A DNA stretch of 64,000 nt from Achromobacter sp. UMC46 (GTDB lineage Bacteria > Pseudomonadota > Gammaproteobacteria > Burkholderiales > Burkholderiaceae_B): contig NZ_LZZS01000026.1 of assembly GCF_014170335.1 (NCBI RefSeq), positions 245,177-309,176 of the forward strand, written 5' to 3'. This document shows positions 49,451 through 59,124 of the stretch, one piece after another. Within the stretch, counting starts at the first letter, position 1, and each line of letters starts with the position of its first letter. Position numbers and translations under genes: made by a program. The notes beneath the pieces are model-generated. The model was not told the origin of the DNA. It was given only the letters and a program-made list of their open reading frames with translations, and ran no database searches.

Positions 49451-50974
49451 TCAGCCCGACTTGAAGCGTTCAAGCAATTGCCGCTCTTCGGCAAGCTTGT
49501 CCTTCACTTCCTTGATCTGCACGTCGATCTGCGATTGCTCGTAGAAGTCGGTGGACAGGCCGCGCGCCTGCTGCAGCTGCGACTCCGCCGCCGCGAAGGC
49601 CCCGGTCATGAGGTAGAAGCGCGCCAGGTCGCGCCGGGCCTGCACCGGCTTGCCGTTGCGCTCTTCGCTTTGCGCCAGCATCTGATAGAGGCTGGGCTCG
49701 TCGCTGCCCCACTGCTTGATCTTGGCGCGCAGATAGTCCTGCGCCTCGGCGTGGCGGCCGACGCTTTGCAGCGCCTGGGCATAGGCGATGCCCAGCGCCC
49801 GCTGGTCGGGCCAGCGCTTGGTGCCCGCCAGGGCCAGTTCCAGCGCGCGCGGGTACTCCTTGCGGGCCAGCGCGATATCGACGCTGAGCTTGGCCAGCTG
49901 CGCCGAATTCCGCCCGCCTGCCGTGGCCAGATTCCACAGGCGGTCCGCTTCGGCCAGATTGTTGCGCTGGAAGGCCTGTAAGGCCAGGCCGTAGTAGGCG
50001 GCGGACTGGCGCACGCCGGACAGGGCCTGGGCCTCGTCCTGCAATTGCTGGCCCGCCGAGCGCAGGCTGACGGCGTCGCGCCCCTGCACCACGCGCATCT
50101 TGGCGCGCACGTACCAGAAGTCGTCGGAGTCCACGTGACGCGACGGCGGTATCGAACGCACGCGGTTCTGCACATCGGACATGCGTTCGATGGACAGCGG
50201 GTGCGTGCTGGCCCAGGAACCGCCGCCCGCGCCTTCATTCAGCCGCGACGCGTTCATCAAGCGCGAGAACATTTGCGACATGCCTTCCGCGTCGTATCCC
50301 GCCTTGGTCAGCATCTGGAAGCCGGCACGGTCGGCCTCGCGTTCCGCATCGCGGGAAAAGCCCAGTTGGCGGTTGATGGCCGCGGCCTGGCCGAAAGCGG
50401 CCACGCCCATCGCCAGGTTGCCGCCGCCGCCCGCCAGGGCCGCCAGCAGCGCGCCGGCCAGGCTGGCCAGCATCAGCATGCCGTTCTGGCTCTGTTGCGT
50501 CATGCCGCGCGCGATGTGGCGCTGCACGACGTGGCCGATTTCGTGGGCCACCACCGCAGCCAGCTCGGATTCGCTGCCGGACGATACGATCAGGCCGGTA
50601 TTGATGCCGATAAAGCCGCCGGGCATGGCGAACGCGTTGATTTCAGGGTCGCGCACGCCGAACATTTCCACTTCCGGCACCGCGCCGGGCGCAAAGGCCG
50701 CCAGCTTGCGGCCCATGGTGGTCAGGTACTGACTGAGCTCAGGATCGTCGACGTACGTCGGGTCGCGCCGGCCTTGCGACATGATCGCTTCGCCCAGACT
50801 GCGTTCCAGCATGGGGGAAAGATCGGCTGCCGAGGCGGCGCCCATCGTGGGCAGGCCTACCGGCTGCGCCCAGGCGGCGACTGGGATGGAGGGGGCGAGC
50901 AAGGCGGCGCACAGTCCGGCGATCGCGCCCCGTTTCGCAATAGAGCAAATGGATGGCATTTTCCTGCGGTTCAT
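49451..50974 (-). CDS. bepA: M48 family periplasmic metalloprotease, BepA-like
   Basis: A 507-residue protein with a signal peptide (1-37, ends AWAQP). The zinc site is HEIGH at His144/Glu145/His148, with the third ligand in [12 protein letters not shown]. The C-terminal 200 residues form TPR-like helical repeats ([54 protein letters not shown]). This is the BepA/YfgC architecture, an outer-membrane-protein quality-control protease acting with the BAM complex. Divergent from galU. Confidence 0.92.
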   Translation of the reverse strand: MNRRKMPSICSIAKRGAIAGLCAALLAPSIPVAAWAQPVGLPTMGAASAADLSPMLERSLGEAIMSQGRRDPTYVDDPELSQYLTTMGRKLAAFAPGAVPEVEMFGVRDPEINAFAMPGGFIGINTGLIVSSGSESELAAVVAHEIGHVVQRHIARGMTQQSQNGMLMLASLAGALLAALAGGGGNLAMGVAAFGQAAAINRQLGFSRDAEREADRAGFQMLTKAGYDAEGMSQMFSRLMNASRLNEGAGGGSWASTHPLSIERMSDVQNRVRSIPPSRHVDSDDFWYVRAKMRVVQGRDAVSLRSAGQQLQDEAQALSGVRQSAAYYGLALQAFQRNNLAEADRLWNLATAGGRNSAQLAKLSVDIALARKEYPRALELALAGTKRWPDQRALGIAYAQALQSVGRHAEAQDYLRAKIKQWGSDEPSLYQMLAQSEERNGKPVQARRDLARFYLMTGAFAAAESQLQQARGLSTDFYEQSQIDVQIKEVKDKLAEERQLLERFKSG

Positions 50975-51031
50975 AAGCCTATGATAGCGATGAGCTTAAA
51001 ATGTTTCACCGATACCCCAAACGAGGTCTCA

Positions 51032-51883
51032 ATGCGTCCCGTCCGTAAAGCCGTTTTCCCTGTCGCCGGCATGGGCACCCGCTTCCTGCCCGCCACCAAG
51101 GCGATGCCCAAGGAAATGCTGCCCGTGGTCGACAAGCCGTTGATTCAATATGCCGTTGAAGAGGCCGTGGCCGCCGGCATCACCGACCTTATTTTTGTGA
51201 CCGGCCGCAACAAGCGCGCGATCGAAGACCACTTCGATTCCGCGCCCGAGCTTGAATCCGACCTGGAAAGCAAAGGCAAGCACGAGCTGCTGGCGATGGT
51301 GCGGGGCATTCTACCTGCGCACGTGAATTGCCTCTACATCCGGCAATCGGCCCCGCTGGGCCTGGGCCACGCCGTGCTGTCGGCCGCCCCCGCCGTCGGC
51401 GACGAGCCGTTTGCCGTATTGCTGGCCGACGACCTGATCGATGCCGACACGCCCGCCATGAAGCAACTGGTGGACATCGCCGTCGCGCAGAACGCCAGCG
51501 TGCTGGGCGTGCAGGACGTGCCGCGCGCCGACACCCGCAAGTACGGCATCGTTGCCACGCGCGACGGCGACGCCCGGCTGGATCCCCGGACTGAGCGCGT
51601 CACGCATATCGTTGAAAAGCCCGAACCCGACGCCGCGCCGTCCACGCTGGCCGTCGTTGGCCGCTACGTGCTGGAAGCCGCCATCTTCGATCACCTGCGC
51701 TCGACCAAAATGGGCGCCGGCAACGAAATCCAGCTGACCGACGGCATCGCCTCGATGATGCGCGAACGCGCGGTGTTCGCGCACCGTTTCGACGGCGTGC
51801 GCTACGACTGCGGCAACAAGGCGGGCATGTTCCAGGCCACCGTGGCGCTGGGCAGGAAGTACCACGGCCTGCTGCCCGAATAA
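51032..51883 (+). CDS. galU: UTP-glucose-1-phosphate uridylyltransferase
   Basis: A 283-residue enzyme that makes UDP-glucose for LPS and envelope sugars. Nucleotide-binding motif [25 protein letters not shown] at 11-35; also [28 protein letters not shown] and the catalytic-site [11 protein letters not shown]. The start ATG of [11 protein letters not shown] has GAGG five bases upstream. Divergent from the M48 protease gene across 57 bp. Confidence 0.96.
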   Translation: MRPVRKAVFPVAGMGTRFLPATKAMPKEMLPVVDKPLIQYAVEEAVAAGITDLIFVTGRNKRAIEDHFDSAPELESDLESKGKHELLAMVRGILPAHVNCLYIRQSAPLGLGHAVLSAAPAVGDEPFAVLLADDLIDADTPAMKQLVDIAVAQNASVLGVQDVPRADTRKYGIVATRDGDARLDPRTERVTHIVEKPEPDAAPSTLAVVGRYVLEAAIFDHLRSTKMGAGNEIQLTDGIASMMRERAVFAHRFDGVRYDCGNKAGMFQATVALGRKYHGLLPE

Positions 51884-51901
51884 TCCTGTGGCGCGCCCGC
51901 G

Positions 51902-52765
51902 CTAGGTAGACACCGCCGCGCGGGCCTTGGCCCGTGCGCGGGCATCGCGGTCGACCTTGCGCAAACGCCCCTTGCCGGACAGGCGCATCAAGGTCCCCAG
52001 CGCCACCATCAGGCCGATCACCTCGACCAGCGCCGCCGGTATCCACATGGTCAGGCCGCCGATAGTCTGATCCGTCTGGGCGGACATCGCGATGGCGCGG
52101 CCGCACAATTCGAACAACGGGTAGATATCGCTTTCGGTGAAGGCGATGACGGCGCCCGCCACCATTTGCGGCAGCATGGTCAACACGGGCGAAATGACCC
52201 GGCCACCCGGCGTCATGGCCGCGGGCGGCGCGGGACGGCGGTCCAGGATCAGGTTCCAGTACATGAAACCGCTGATCACGACGGACCAGTTCATCAGCCG
52301 GTACAGGCGCCAGTCCAGCATGGAATAGAATTGCACCGACGGGATCAGCCACACCAGCACCAGGAAGACGAACAGCGTCGGCACGAAGATCTTGTTGGTC
52401 AGCACCGCGACCGTGGCCCGCCCCGTGCCCGTGCGCAGGAAATCACGCAGCCGGATGCGCCAGCTCATCGGTAGCCCGGCCCGCATGACCTGCCCCGGGA
52501 AAGCCGCCATCACCAGCAGCGGCCCCAGATGGTGCAGCACCAGATGCTGGATGCGGTGGATGAAGAACATGCGCTCGGCGTAGTAGTCCACCCGGGTGTG
52601 CATCGACAGGTACAGCAGCACGAGGCCCGCCCAGAAGAAGACCCGGCGCGCGCCCGTCACATGGTGGACCCGCTGGCCGCGCACGAACAGCACGATCGCC
52701 ACCACGAAGGAGGCGACCAGCGTGGGAGAGAACTCCCAGGGTATGAGCCATTCAAGACTATCCAT
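51902..52765 (-). CDS. ctaG: Cytochrome c oxidase assembly protein CtaG (caa3 type)
   Basis: A 287-residue inner-membrane protein with around seven TM helices, matching caa3_CtaG. Histidines in FIHRIQHLVLHHLGPLLVMAA and the adjacent MRAGLPMSWRIRL are conserved and probably bind copper. The family helps deliver copper to the CuA or CuB site of aa3/caa3 oxidases. No oxidase subunit genes are nearby. The start MDSLEWLIPWEFSP lies directly before the first helix. Confidence 0.88.
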   Translation of the reverse strand: MDSLEWLIPWEFSPTLVASFVVAIVLFVRGQRVHHVTGARRVFFWAGLVLLYLSMHTRVDYYAERMFFIHRIQHLVLHHLGPLLVMAAFPGQVMRAGLPMSWRIRLRDFLRTGTGRATVAVLTNKIFVPTLFVFLVLVWLIPSVQFYSMLDWRLYRLMNWSVVISGFMYWNLILDRRPAPPAAMTPGGRVISPVLTMLPQMVAGAVIAFTESDIYPLFELCGRAIAMSAQTDQTIGGLTMWIPAALVEVIGLMVALGTLMRLSGKGRLRKVDRDARARAKARAAVST

Positions 52766-52869
52766 GCGGGCTATCCGAAAGACATCCAGGAAGACGGGGC
52801 CGGCGCCAGGCGCCATGCCTGCCGATTGTAGTAGACCCCGCCAGCCCTTGCTCCGGTGCCCCGGAGGGA

Positions 52870-53973
52870 TCAGAAATGGTGCGAAACGCCCGCTCCGACG
52901 CGCGTGGTGTGGGAATTGGCAGGGTCGAACTGGTTGTCCAGCGTGTAATTCGACGCGTAACCGGCAAAACCGTACAGCGTCGTGCGCGGGGACAACGCGT
53001 AGGTATAACCCAGGGTCACCAGTTGCGCCTTGCGCGCCGTCATGCCGTTGTCCCAATGCCAGTCCGGCCGTGCCAGCGACCATTGCACCAGGACGGCGCC
53101 GGGTCCGACGGGCACGCTGGCGCCCGCCAGCCATGCGTCGACCGTGCCGCCGCGCACGAAAGGCGCCGGGCCCAGGCCCAGCCCCAGTCCGTCGGGGTCG
53201 CCCCCGTCCAGCCCCGCGTAGCCGTTCTTCTGGCGTGACCAGGCCAGGGACACCTTGATCACTTCGAAATCGTAAGAGGCGCCCAGTTGCACCGCCTGGG
53301 GCCGGCCGCCGCTGCCTTCGGGCGCATCAGCCAGCCGCAGCTGGTCCCACGTGGCCACCGCCAGCAACGGGCCATGCTCTGCCTTCACGCCCATGCTGAG
53401 CGCGCGCGGGTTCTGAGCGGTGCGGAATCTGCCCTGGTCTCCGGCATCGAACGAATACCCGAACCCCGCCTGCAGCCCGTTCCAGGTGGGCGAGGTGACA
53501 TTGACCATATTGCTCAACTGGAAGTTGTCGGATGCCTTGAAGGTGGCGCCCATGCCCATGTCCTTCCAGGACGCGATCTCCAAAGCGTTGCCGTAGACCT
53601 GGCCGATCGTGTGCTGGCGCCCCAGCCGCAATTCGCCCACGCTGTCGTGGCCGATCCCGACCCAGGCCGCGTAGTTGAACAGGCGTCCTTCATCCGCCGC
53701 GTTGCCGTTGGACGGGTCGAACCCGCTTTCCAGCTGGAAGCTGCTGCGCCAGCCCGCCCCCAGGTCGTCGGCGCCCTGCAATCCCCATAGGGAATCCGTC
53801 AGGCCGCCATTGAGCACGCCGCTCCGGCTGCCCTGGCCCGACACGCTCGTCACGGCCACGCCGGCGTCCACGACGCCGTACAAGTGCATGCCATAACCGT
53901 CTTCGGCGGCGGACGCCGCCAGCGGCAGGCCCATTCCGCCCACCACAGCCACGGCAAAAAATGCGAATCTCAT
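52870..53973 (-). CDS. Gram-negative general porin
   Basis: A 367-residue outer-membrane porin. Signal peptide 1-23 (ends ASAA), then porin features: GVVDAGVAVTSVSGQGSRSGVLNGGLTDS, SLWGLQGADDLGAGWRSSFQLESGFD and the C-terminal ending VGAGVSHHF with terminal Phe (BAM signal). A 16-stranded barrel forming small-molecule channels, typical of Bordetella/Achromobacter. Next to the mgtA-like ATPase gene on the same strand, but separated by 51 bp with no clear link. Confidence 0.92.
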   Translation of the reverse strand: MRFAFFAVAVVGGMGLPLAASAAEDGYGMHLYGVVDAGVAVTSVSGQGSRSGVLNGGLTDSLWGLQGADDLGAGWRSSFQLESGFDPSNGNAADEGRLFNYAAWVGIGHDSVGELRLGRQHTIGQVYGNALEIASWKDMGMGATFKASDNFQLSNMVNVTSPTWNGLQAGFGYSFDAGDQGRFRTAQNPRALSMGVKAEHGPLLAVATWDQLRLADAPEGSGGRPQAVQLGASYDFEVIKVSLAWSRQKNGYAGLDGGDPDGLGLGLGPAPFVRGGTVDAWLAGASVPVGPGAVLVQWSLARPDWHWDNGMTARKAQLVTLGYTYALSPRTTLYGFAGYASNYTLDNQFDPANSHTTRVGAGVSHHF

Positions 53974-54024
53974 CGTCTTCTCCCGATGGCGGCGGGCATC
54001 CGGCCCGCCGCGCCATGCAAAGAT

Positions 54025-56832
54025 CTACTGCCAGCCGTAGCGGCGTACCCAGACACCCTTGAGCAATTGCGTCAATACGCAGTAGCTCAACAAGATCCCC
54101 ACGAGCCACGGGAAGTAGCTCCACGGCAAGGCTTGCAGCTGGAAATACTCGGCCAGCGGCGAGAACGGCAGAACCAGGCCCATCACCACCACCATCATCG
54201 TCATCACCATCAGCGGCCACGCGGCCCGGCTTTGCAGGAAGGGAATCCGGCGCGTGCGGATCATGTGCACGATCAGCGTCTGCGACAGCAAGCCTTCGAC
54301 GAACCAGCCCGACTGGAACAGCGTCTGGTGCTCGGGCGCGTTGGCCTGGAACACGTACCACATGAGCGCATAGGTGGCGATGTCGAAGAGGGAGCTGATC
54401 GGACCGAAGAACACCATGAAGCGGCCCAGGCCGTCCGGGTCCCATTGCTGCGGCTTTTTCAGGAGTTCTTCGTCGACATTGTCGAACGGAATCGCCGTCT
54501 GGGAGATGTCGTACATCAAATTCTGCAGCAGCAGATGAATGGGCAGCATCGGCAGGAAGGGCAGGAAGGCGCTGGCCACCAAGACCGAAAACACGTTGCC
54601 GAAGTTCGAGCTGGCCGTCATCTTCAGGTACTTGAGCATATTGCAGAAGGTCTTGCGGCCTTCGATCACCCCGTCCTCCAGCACCATCAGGCTCTTCTCC
54701 AGCAGGATGATGTCGGCGGCCTCCTTCGAAATATCCACCGCCGAATCCACCGAAATGCCCACGTCGGCGGCCCGCAGGGCCGGCGCGTCATTGATGCCGT
54801 CCCCCATGAAGCCCACCGTATTGCCCTGCGCGCGCAGGCTGCGCACGATGCGCTCCTTGTGCGCGGGGGTCAGCCGGGCGAACACGTTGGCCTCGCGCAC
54901 CGCCTCCGCCAGCCGCGCGTCGTCCATGGCTTCGATCTCGGTGCCCAGATAGACGCGGCGCACCTCGAAATCCACTTCGCGGCAGACTTTCTGCGTGACC
55001 AGCTCGACGTCGCCCGTCAGCACCTTGACCTCGATGCCCGAGGCTTTCAACGCCGCCAGCGCGGGGCCGGTCGATTCCTTGGGGGGATCCAGGAAGGCGA
55101 TATAGCCCACCAGCACCAGATCGGACTCGTCGGCCACGCCATAGGCCTGCTGCGTGGGCGGCATTTCCTTGACGCCCACCGCGATCACCCGCAAGCCGTC
55201 GCGGTTCAGTTCCGCCGTCACCCGGCGGATGTCCGCCCGGCGCGAATCGGTCAGCAGGTGCTCCTCGCTGCCCACGCGCAGCCGGGTGCAGGCAGACAGC
55301 ATTTCCTCCAGCGCGCCCTTGCAGATCAGTTCATGGTGGTCGCGGCCGTTCTCGGTCTCGTTGACCACGACCGACATGCGCCGCCGCGAAAAATCGAAGG
55401 GGATCTCGTCGACCTTGCGGTAGCGGGACGCCAGGTTCAGCCGGCGCTGGACTTCGGCATGCTGCAGCACCGCCACGTCCAGCAGGTTCTTCAAGCCGGT
55501 CTGGTAGTAGCTGTTCAGATAGGCATAGGCCAGCACATCGTCGCTGCTGGTGCCGTAGACGTCCGTGTGGCGCTCCAGCACGATGCGGTCCTGCGTCAGC
55601 GTGCCGGTCTTGTCGGTGCACAACACGTTCATCGCGCCCAGGTTCTGGATGGCGTCCAGCCGCTTGACCACGACTTTACGCCGCGACATGCGCAAGGCGC
55701 CCTTGGCCAGCGTGGCCGTGACGATCATCGGCAGCATTTCGGGGGTCAGCCCCACCGCGATGGCCAGGGCGAACAGCAGCGCTTCAAGCCAGTCGCCCTT
55801 GGTGAACCCGTTGATCAGCATGACGATCGGCGCCATGACCAGCATGAATCGGATCAGCACCCAGCTGACCCGATTGATGCCTTGCTGGAACTGCGTGGGC
55901 GCGCGGGTCGCCTGCGTGACCCGTCCCGCCAACTGACCGAAGTACGTGCCGGCTCCCGTCGCGACAACCAGCGCGCTGCCCGAGCCGCTGACCACATTGG
56001 TCCCCATGAAGGCCATGTTCTCGAGTTCCAGCGAATTGCCGGTCTCCACGCGCTGGACGGCGTGCTTTTCGACCGGCAGGGATTCGCCGGTCAGCGCGGC
56101 CTGCGCGATGAAGAGGTCCTTGGCGTTCAGGATGCGGCAGTCGGCGGGGATCATGTCGCCCGCGGACAGCAGCACCACATCGCCCGGCACCAGTTCGGCC
56201 AGGGGCACTTCCCGCTGGTGCGAGCCGGACGCGTGCAACGGCGCCCCATACGGGCGGCGGCCGTCGCCGTCCGCCGCAGGCGCCATCGCACCGCTGCGCA
56301 GCACGGTGGCGGTGTTCTGCACCATGGCCTTCAGCGCTTCGGCCGCGCGGTTCGAACGAAGCTCCTGGGCAAAGCGCAGCACCGTCGAGATCACGACCAT
56401 CGACCCGATGATCACGACCGCCGTCCAGGACTGGTCATCCGGTTCGGCCATCCACACGTCGGTCAGCCAGGACAGGGCCGCCAGTGCGGTCAGCAGCAGA
56501 TTGAAGGGGTTGCGATAGGACAGCCACAGATGCGCGGGCCAGGAAAGGGGCTTTTCGTGGTCGACTTCGTTGGCGCCGTGACGCTCGCGCGCCGTCTGCG
56601 CCTGCGCCTCGGACAAGCCGCCGCGGCCGCTGCCCAGCAGCAGGAACAAGGCGTCCAGGCCCATGCGGGACAGGTCGAGCATGCGACGGTTGGCGCGTCG
56701 CGACGTGTCGGAAGCGGCAGATGCTGCAACGGCATCGACGCCTTGCTCAAGCATGGGGGACCGCCGGAAGTGGCGACCTGCGCGCCGCCGGCCCGCAGCG
56801 GATGAGAAAAACGATTTCAGGAAGGTAAACAT
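54025..56832 (-). CDS. mgtA: MgtA-type Mg2+ importing P-type ATPase
   Basis: A 935-residue P3B-type ATPase. The phosphorylation site is Asp407 in LCTDKTGTLTQD, with TGESLPVEK upstream and GDGINDAPALRAADVG downstream. About ten TM helices lie in the usual 2-2-6 plan, with the MgtA-specific end ILLSYCVLTQLLKGVWVRRYGWQ. It imports Mg2+ when external Mg2+ is low. The start ATG (MFTFLKSFFSS) has GGAG eight bases upstream. An upstream leader ORF and small gene suggest translational control. Confidence 0.95.
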   Translation of the reverse strand: MFTFLKSFFSSAAGRRRAGRHFRRSPMLEQGVDAVAASAASDTSRRANRRMLDLSRMGLDALFLLLGSGRGGLSEAQAQTARERHGANEVDHEKPLSWPAHLWLSYRNPFNLLLTALAALSWLTDVWMAEPDDQSWTAVVIIGSMVVISTVLRFAQELRSNRAAEALKAMVQNTATVLRSGAMAPAADGDGRRPYGAPLHASGSHQREVPLAELVPGDVVLLSAGDMIPADCRILNAKDLFIAQAALTGESLPVEKHAVQRVETGNSLELENMAFMGTNVVSGSGSALVVATGAGTYFGQLAGRVTQATRAPTQFQQGINRVSWVLIRFMLVMAPIVMLINGFTKGDWLEALLFALAIAVGLTPEMLPMIVTATLAKGALRMSRRKVVVKRLDAIQNLGAMNVLCTDKTGTLTQDRIVLERHTDVYGTSSDDVLAYAYLNSYYQTGLKNLLDVAVLQHAEVQRRLNLASRYRKVDEIPFDFSRRRMSVVVNETENGRDHHELICKGALEEMLSACTRLRVGSEEHLLTDSRRADIRRVTAELNRDGLRVIAVGVKEMPPTQQAYGVADESDLVLVGYIAFLDPPKESTGPALAALKASGIEVKVLTGDVELVTQKVCREVDFEVRRVYLGTEIEAMDDARLAEAVREANVFARLTPAHKERIVRSLRAQGNTVGFMGDGINDAPALRAADVGISVDSAVDISKEAADIILLEKSLMVLEDGVIEGRKTFCNMLKYLKMTASSNFGNVFSVLVASAFLPFLPMLPIHLLLQNLMYDISQTAIPFDNVDEELLKKPQQWDPDGLGRFMVFFGPISSLFDIATYALMWYVFQANAPEHQTLFQSGWFVEGLLSQTLIVHMIRTRRIPFLQSRAAWPLMVMTMMVVVMGLVLPFSPLAEYFQLQALPWSYFPWLVGILLSYCVLTQLLKGVWVRRYGWQ

Positions 56833-57154
56833 CGGAGTGCTCCGGCTTTTGGTGTTGTTGTCGGAGACACGGGCGGGCCTGCCCATTGGGCTGCGCGCGG
56901 GCAGCAGCGGGCCGCGGCTTTCGCGGGAAAGCCGTCAATCCGCCACGTACGGGCGTGCGCAGGCACCGGGGCAATGTTGCCGGTGTCCGGATCGCGTCGA
57001 AGTCGCGCCGGGTGCGGAAAACGGAAAAGGGGCTAGCTAGGGAATCGGGACCGGCGCCGTTGGCGTGTAGAGGCCTGGCCGGGGATTCTTTGCTGCGGAG
57101 TCCGTAGGAGCCGGAATGACTGTCCGGCCGGTCGGCTCGCAGGGAGGAGACAGG
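56833..57154 (-). promoter_or_regulatory. Candidate mgtA leader region
   Basis: A 322-nt untranslated stretch between a 21-codon leader ORF and mgtA. It contains several GC-rich stems, including GGCTTTC/GAAAGCC (loop CCGC, at about 56921-56938), and a pyrimidine-rich patch CCCCTTTTCCGTTTTCC. No intrinsic terminator is visible. The layout (short ORF, structured leader, mgtA) resembles the enterobacterial mgtA leader, which uses leader translation and Rho; the similarity is of layout, not of sequence. Confidence 0.4.
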
Positions 57155-57220
57155 TCAGACAGGCATGCCGGCGCCATGCACGTGGCGCGATCGAGGTTCG
57201 GGGTCTAAGGCACTAGGCAT
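57155..57220 (-). CDS. Candidate leader peptide upstream of mgtA (21 aa)
   Basis: A 21-codon ORF beginning MPSALDPEPRSRH. It has a strong ribosome site, AGGAG, five bases upstream. It lies 28 nt after the stop of the small gene at 57249 and 322 nt before mgtA. The DPEP segment and the following Arg resemble the Pro/acidic/basic pattern of MgtL of enterobacteria (MEPDPTPLPRRR), where translation senses Mg2+ and proline. The match is short, so this could also be chance. Confidence 0.45.
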   Translation of the reverse strand: MPSALDPEPRSRHVHGAGMPV

Positions 57221-57248
57221 GGTCTCTCCTGTGGGGAATGGCGCGGCG

Positions 57249-57584
57249 TCAGGCCATCGACGCGGCTTGCGCGCCGAAATGCACGTGGCGCACGGCGGGG
57301 TTGGCGCTCAGGCGCCGGGCTTGCGACATCAGTTCCGCCCGCAGCTCCGGGGGGCAATTGACGGTGATGCAAGCCGACGCCATGCTCGGGTCATGGCCCT
57401 GGTCGATCTGTACTTGCGAGACATCCAGGCCGGCGGCGCTGAAGTCCAGGCAGATCTGCTTGCGCAAGGCGCCCAGTTCGTCGCGCGGACAGATGACCGT
57501 CAAACGCGACGTGCCGCGGCGGCGGCCCAGGGCGGTGGCGCGGTCTACACCGGCGCGGCGTAGGAACAAGTCGAAGAAACGCAT
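57249..57584 (-). CDS. Small hypothetical protein in the mgtA locus
   Basis: A 111-residue cytosolic protein. It begins MRFFDLFLRRAGV, and its second half has an ACT-like beta-alpha-beta feel (TSRLTVICPRDELGALRKQICLDFSAAGLDVSQ). It somewhat recalls the C-terminal domain of MgtC-type proteins, but I cannot confirm it. GGAGG lies five bases before the ATG, so translation is strong. Upstream of the leader ORF and mgtA on the same strand, so it may be a Mg2+-homeostasis gene. Confidence 0.6.
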   Translation of the reverse strand: MRFFDLFLRRAGVDRATALGRRRGTSRLTVICPRDELGALRKQICLDFSAAGLDVSQVQIDQGHDPSMASACITVNCPPELRAELMSQARRLSANPAVRHVHFGAQAASMA

Positions 57585-58046
57585 AACGACCTCCATTGCA
57601 AGAATGAGGAGCGTGATCGCGAGTACGCGTGCGCGCCTGCGCGGCGCATGACGTGCGGGCACAAGACGTGCACGAACGCGGGCGCTGCGACGAGCGGCGG
57701 TTCTGGCGGTTTACGTTGGGGAGATTCCCGGCAAGCCGAAGGCCTGCGCTATTGCCTGGGAGGGAACCCGGGGCTTGGGATACGCCGCAACCTGCATGAC
57801 AGGATGCGGCAGATGGAGTTCTGCGTGTTTCCTGTCAGACAGCGAGGTCGATGCAAGATCGACTACTTTCGCCGGAATCGGTATTCACGAAGACTGCTCC
57901 TGGGATGGATAACAGAGGGAGTTTACGCGGGTTTCCACTGATGGACAAGGTTTATGCGCCGCAAAAGCGCTCAAAACGGGCAAAAGGAGGCAAAAACGGC
58001 GCAAGCTCCGCAATACTTGCGCCGTCAACCGGTTTTCGGCTGCGGG
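57585..58046. other. Gene-free region upstream of the mgtA locus
   Basis: A 462-bp stretch with no credible ORF. It holds a nested stem-loop at 57797-57837 (TGACAGGA/TCCTGTCA, with inner GCAGA/TCTGC) and the terminator of the antiporter gene at its far end. It must contain the promoter of the mgtA locus; I could not identify a PhoP box of the right spacing, although GTTTA and GGTTTA words occur around 57921-57950. Confidence 0.45.
57993..58025 (-). terminator. Terminator after the cation antiporter gene
   Basis: ACGGCGCAAG/CTTGCGCCGT stem with a loop of about 10 nt, followed by TTTTTG on the minus strand, 21 bp after the antiporter stop. Confidence 0.88.
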
Positions 58047-59051
58047 TCAGGCGTAGAAGTGCCACCCCAGATAGGCCGCGAATAGCGCATAGAAGCCGCC
58101 CACCGCCGACAGCGCCGGCACGCTCATCACCGACCGGCGGAAACGCAGCCACAGCAGGCCGATGGACAACATCGTGAACAGGCCCGCAGCCAGCAAGGGG
58201 GCGTCCAGCAGCCACGGCGTCATGAAAATGCCCAAGGCGCTGGGAATGGTCGCCTGAATCATCATGGCGCCCGAGATGTTGGCCAGCGCCAGGCGTTCCT
58301 TGCCCTGGCGCACCCAGATCAGCGCGTTCATGATTTCGGGCAATTCGGTGGCGACCGGAGCCAGCAGCAAGGCGGCCACGTGCGGGGATGCGCCCATGAA
58401 TACGCCCAGCACCTCGATCTGGTTCACGAACACGTGCGAGGCGCCCGCGATGACAACCAGCGCCAGGATCGTCTGCGACGCGGCCCAGAACATGGTGGGG
58501 TCCTCGTCCCGGGGACGCAATTTCAGGGGCTCCAGGTCTTCGCTGTCGGTGCGTTCCTCGTCGTGGCTCAGTTCGCGCTTGATGTACAGCCCGTAGGTCG
58601 CCAGGAACAGGATGCCCAGCCAGGGCTTCCACGCAAAGGCCAGCAGGCCCAGTCCCACCTTGAAGATGAAGATGCCCATGAACCAGGCCTGGTCGCGGGC
58701 CAGCCGGCGCTGGTCCGCGTTGATACAGTTGGCTTGCGTCGCCTGGCTCCGGCGCGCACGCCACAGGGCGAAGCCCACCACGGCGTACGCCAGCGTCGCC
58801 AGCACCAGCGGGCCGCCCATGGCCGCGCCGACGCCGATGTCTTTCTGTTCGGGGGTTTCGCCAAATACCACGGCCATGAAGGTGACTGCGCTTTCCGGCA
58901 GCGCGGTGCCGAACGCGGCCAGCACGGTGCCGGTGGCGGTAGCGCCCAGATGGAAGCGGTGTCCGACCCATTCGACGCCATTGACGAAGAATTCGCAGGC
59001 GAAGTAAATCACTGCCGCGGACAGGAAAAACAGAAACAGGGTGAGCAACAT
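58047..59051 (-). CDS. CaCA-family cation (sodium/calcium type) antiporter
   Basis: A 334-residue membrane protein with two homologous halves of about five TM helices each, the CaCA plan. Half 1 has VLAAFGTALPESAVTFMAV and half 2 has LLLAPVATELPEIMNALIW, the acidic alpha repeats (GTALPE and ATELPE). A hydrophilic loop (HDEERTDSEDLEPLK) lies between. Family members exchange Ca2+, Na+ or K+; the yybP-ykoY riboswitch in front suggests Mn2+ in this case. Start ATG at MLLTLFLFFLSAAV. Confidence 0.92.
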   Translation of the reverse strand: MLLTLFLFFLSAAVIYFACEFFVNGVEWVGHRFHLGATATGTVLAAFGTALPESAVTFMAVVFGETPEQKDIGVGAAMGGPLVLATLAYAVVGFALWRARRSQATQANCINADQRRLARDQAWFMGIFIFKVGLGLLAFAWKPWLGILFLATYGLYIKRELSHDEERTDSEDLEPLKLRPRDEDPTMFWAASQTILALVVIAGASHVFVNQIEVLGVFMGASPHVAALLLAPVATELPEIMNALIWVRQGKERLALANISGAMMIQATIPSALGIFMTPWLLDAPLLAAGLFTMLSIGLLWLRFRRSVMSVPALSAVGGFYALFAAYLGWHFYA

Positions 59052-59124
59052 ATGAACGCAGCCGGACGAGCAGAAACCAATTGGCGCGACGCAGCGGCTC
59101 GCCCGGCTAGGGTGAACGCAACGC

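Noticed and set aside
53884..56805. 973-codon open frame opposite mgtA
   Set aside because: His/Gln/Arg-rich shadow without motifs; the opposite strand encodes a full P-type ATPase.
56833..57154. Intrinsic terminator or M-box riboswitch in the mgtA leader
   Set aside because: Stems exist but no T-run and no M-box conserved core could be found.
57900..57960. PhoP box (GTTTA direct repeat) upstream of the mgtA locus
   Set aside because: GTTTA and GGTTT words occur, but the spacing is 4 rather than 5 and the second half is degenerate.
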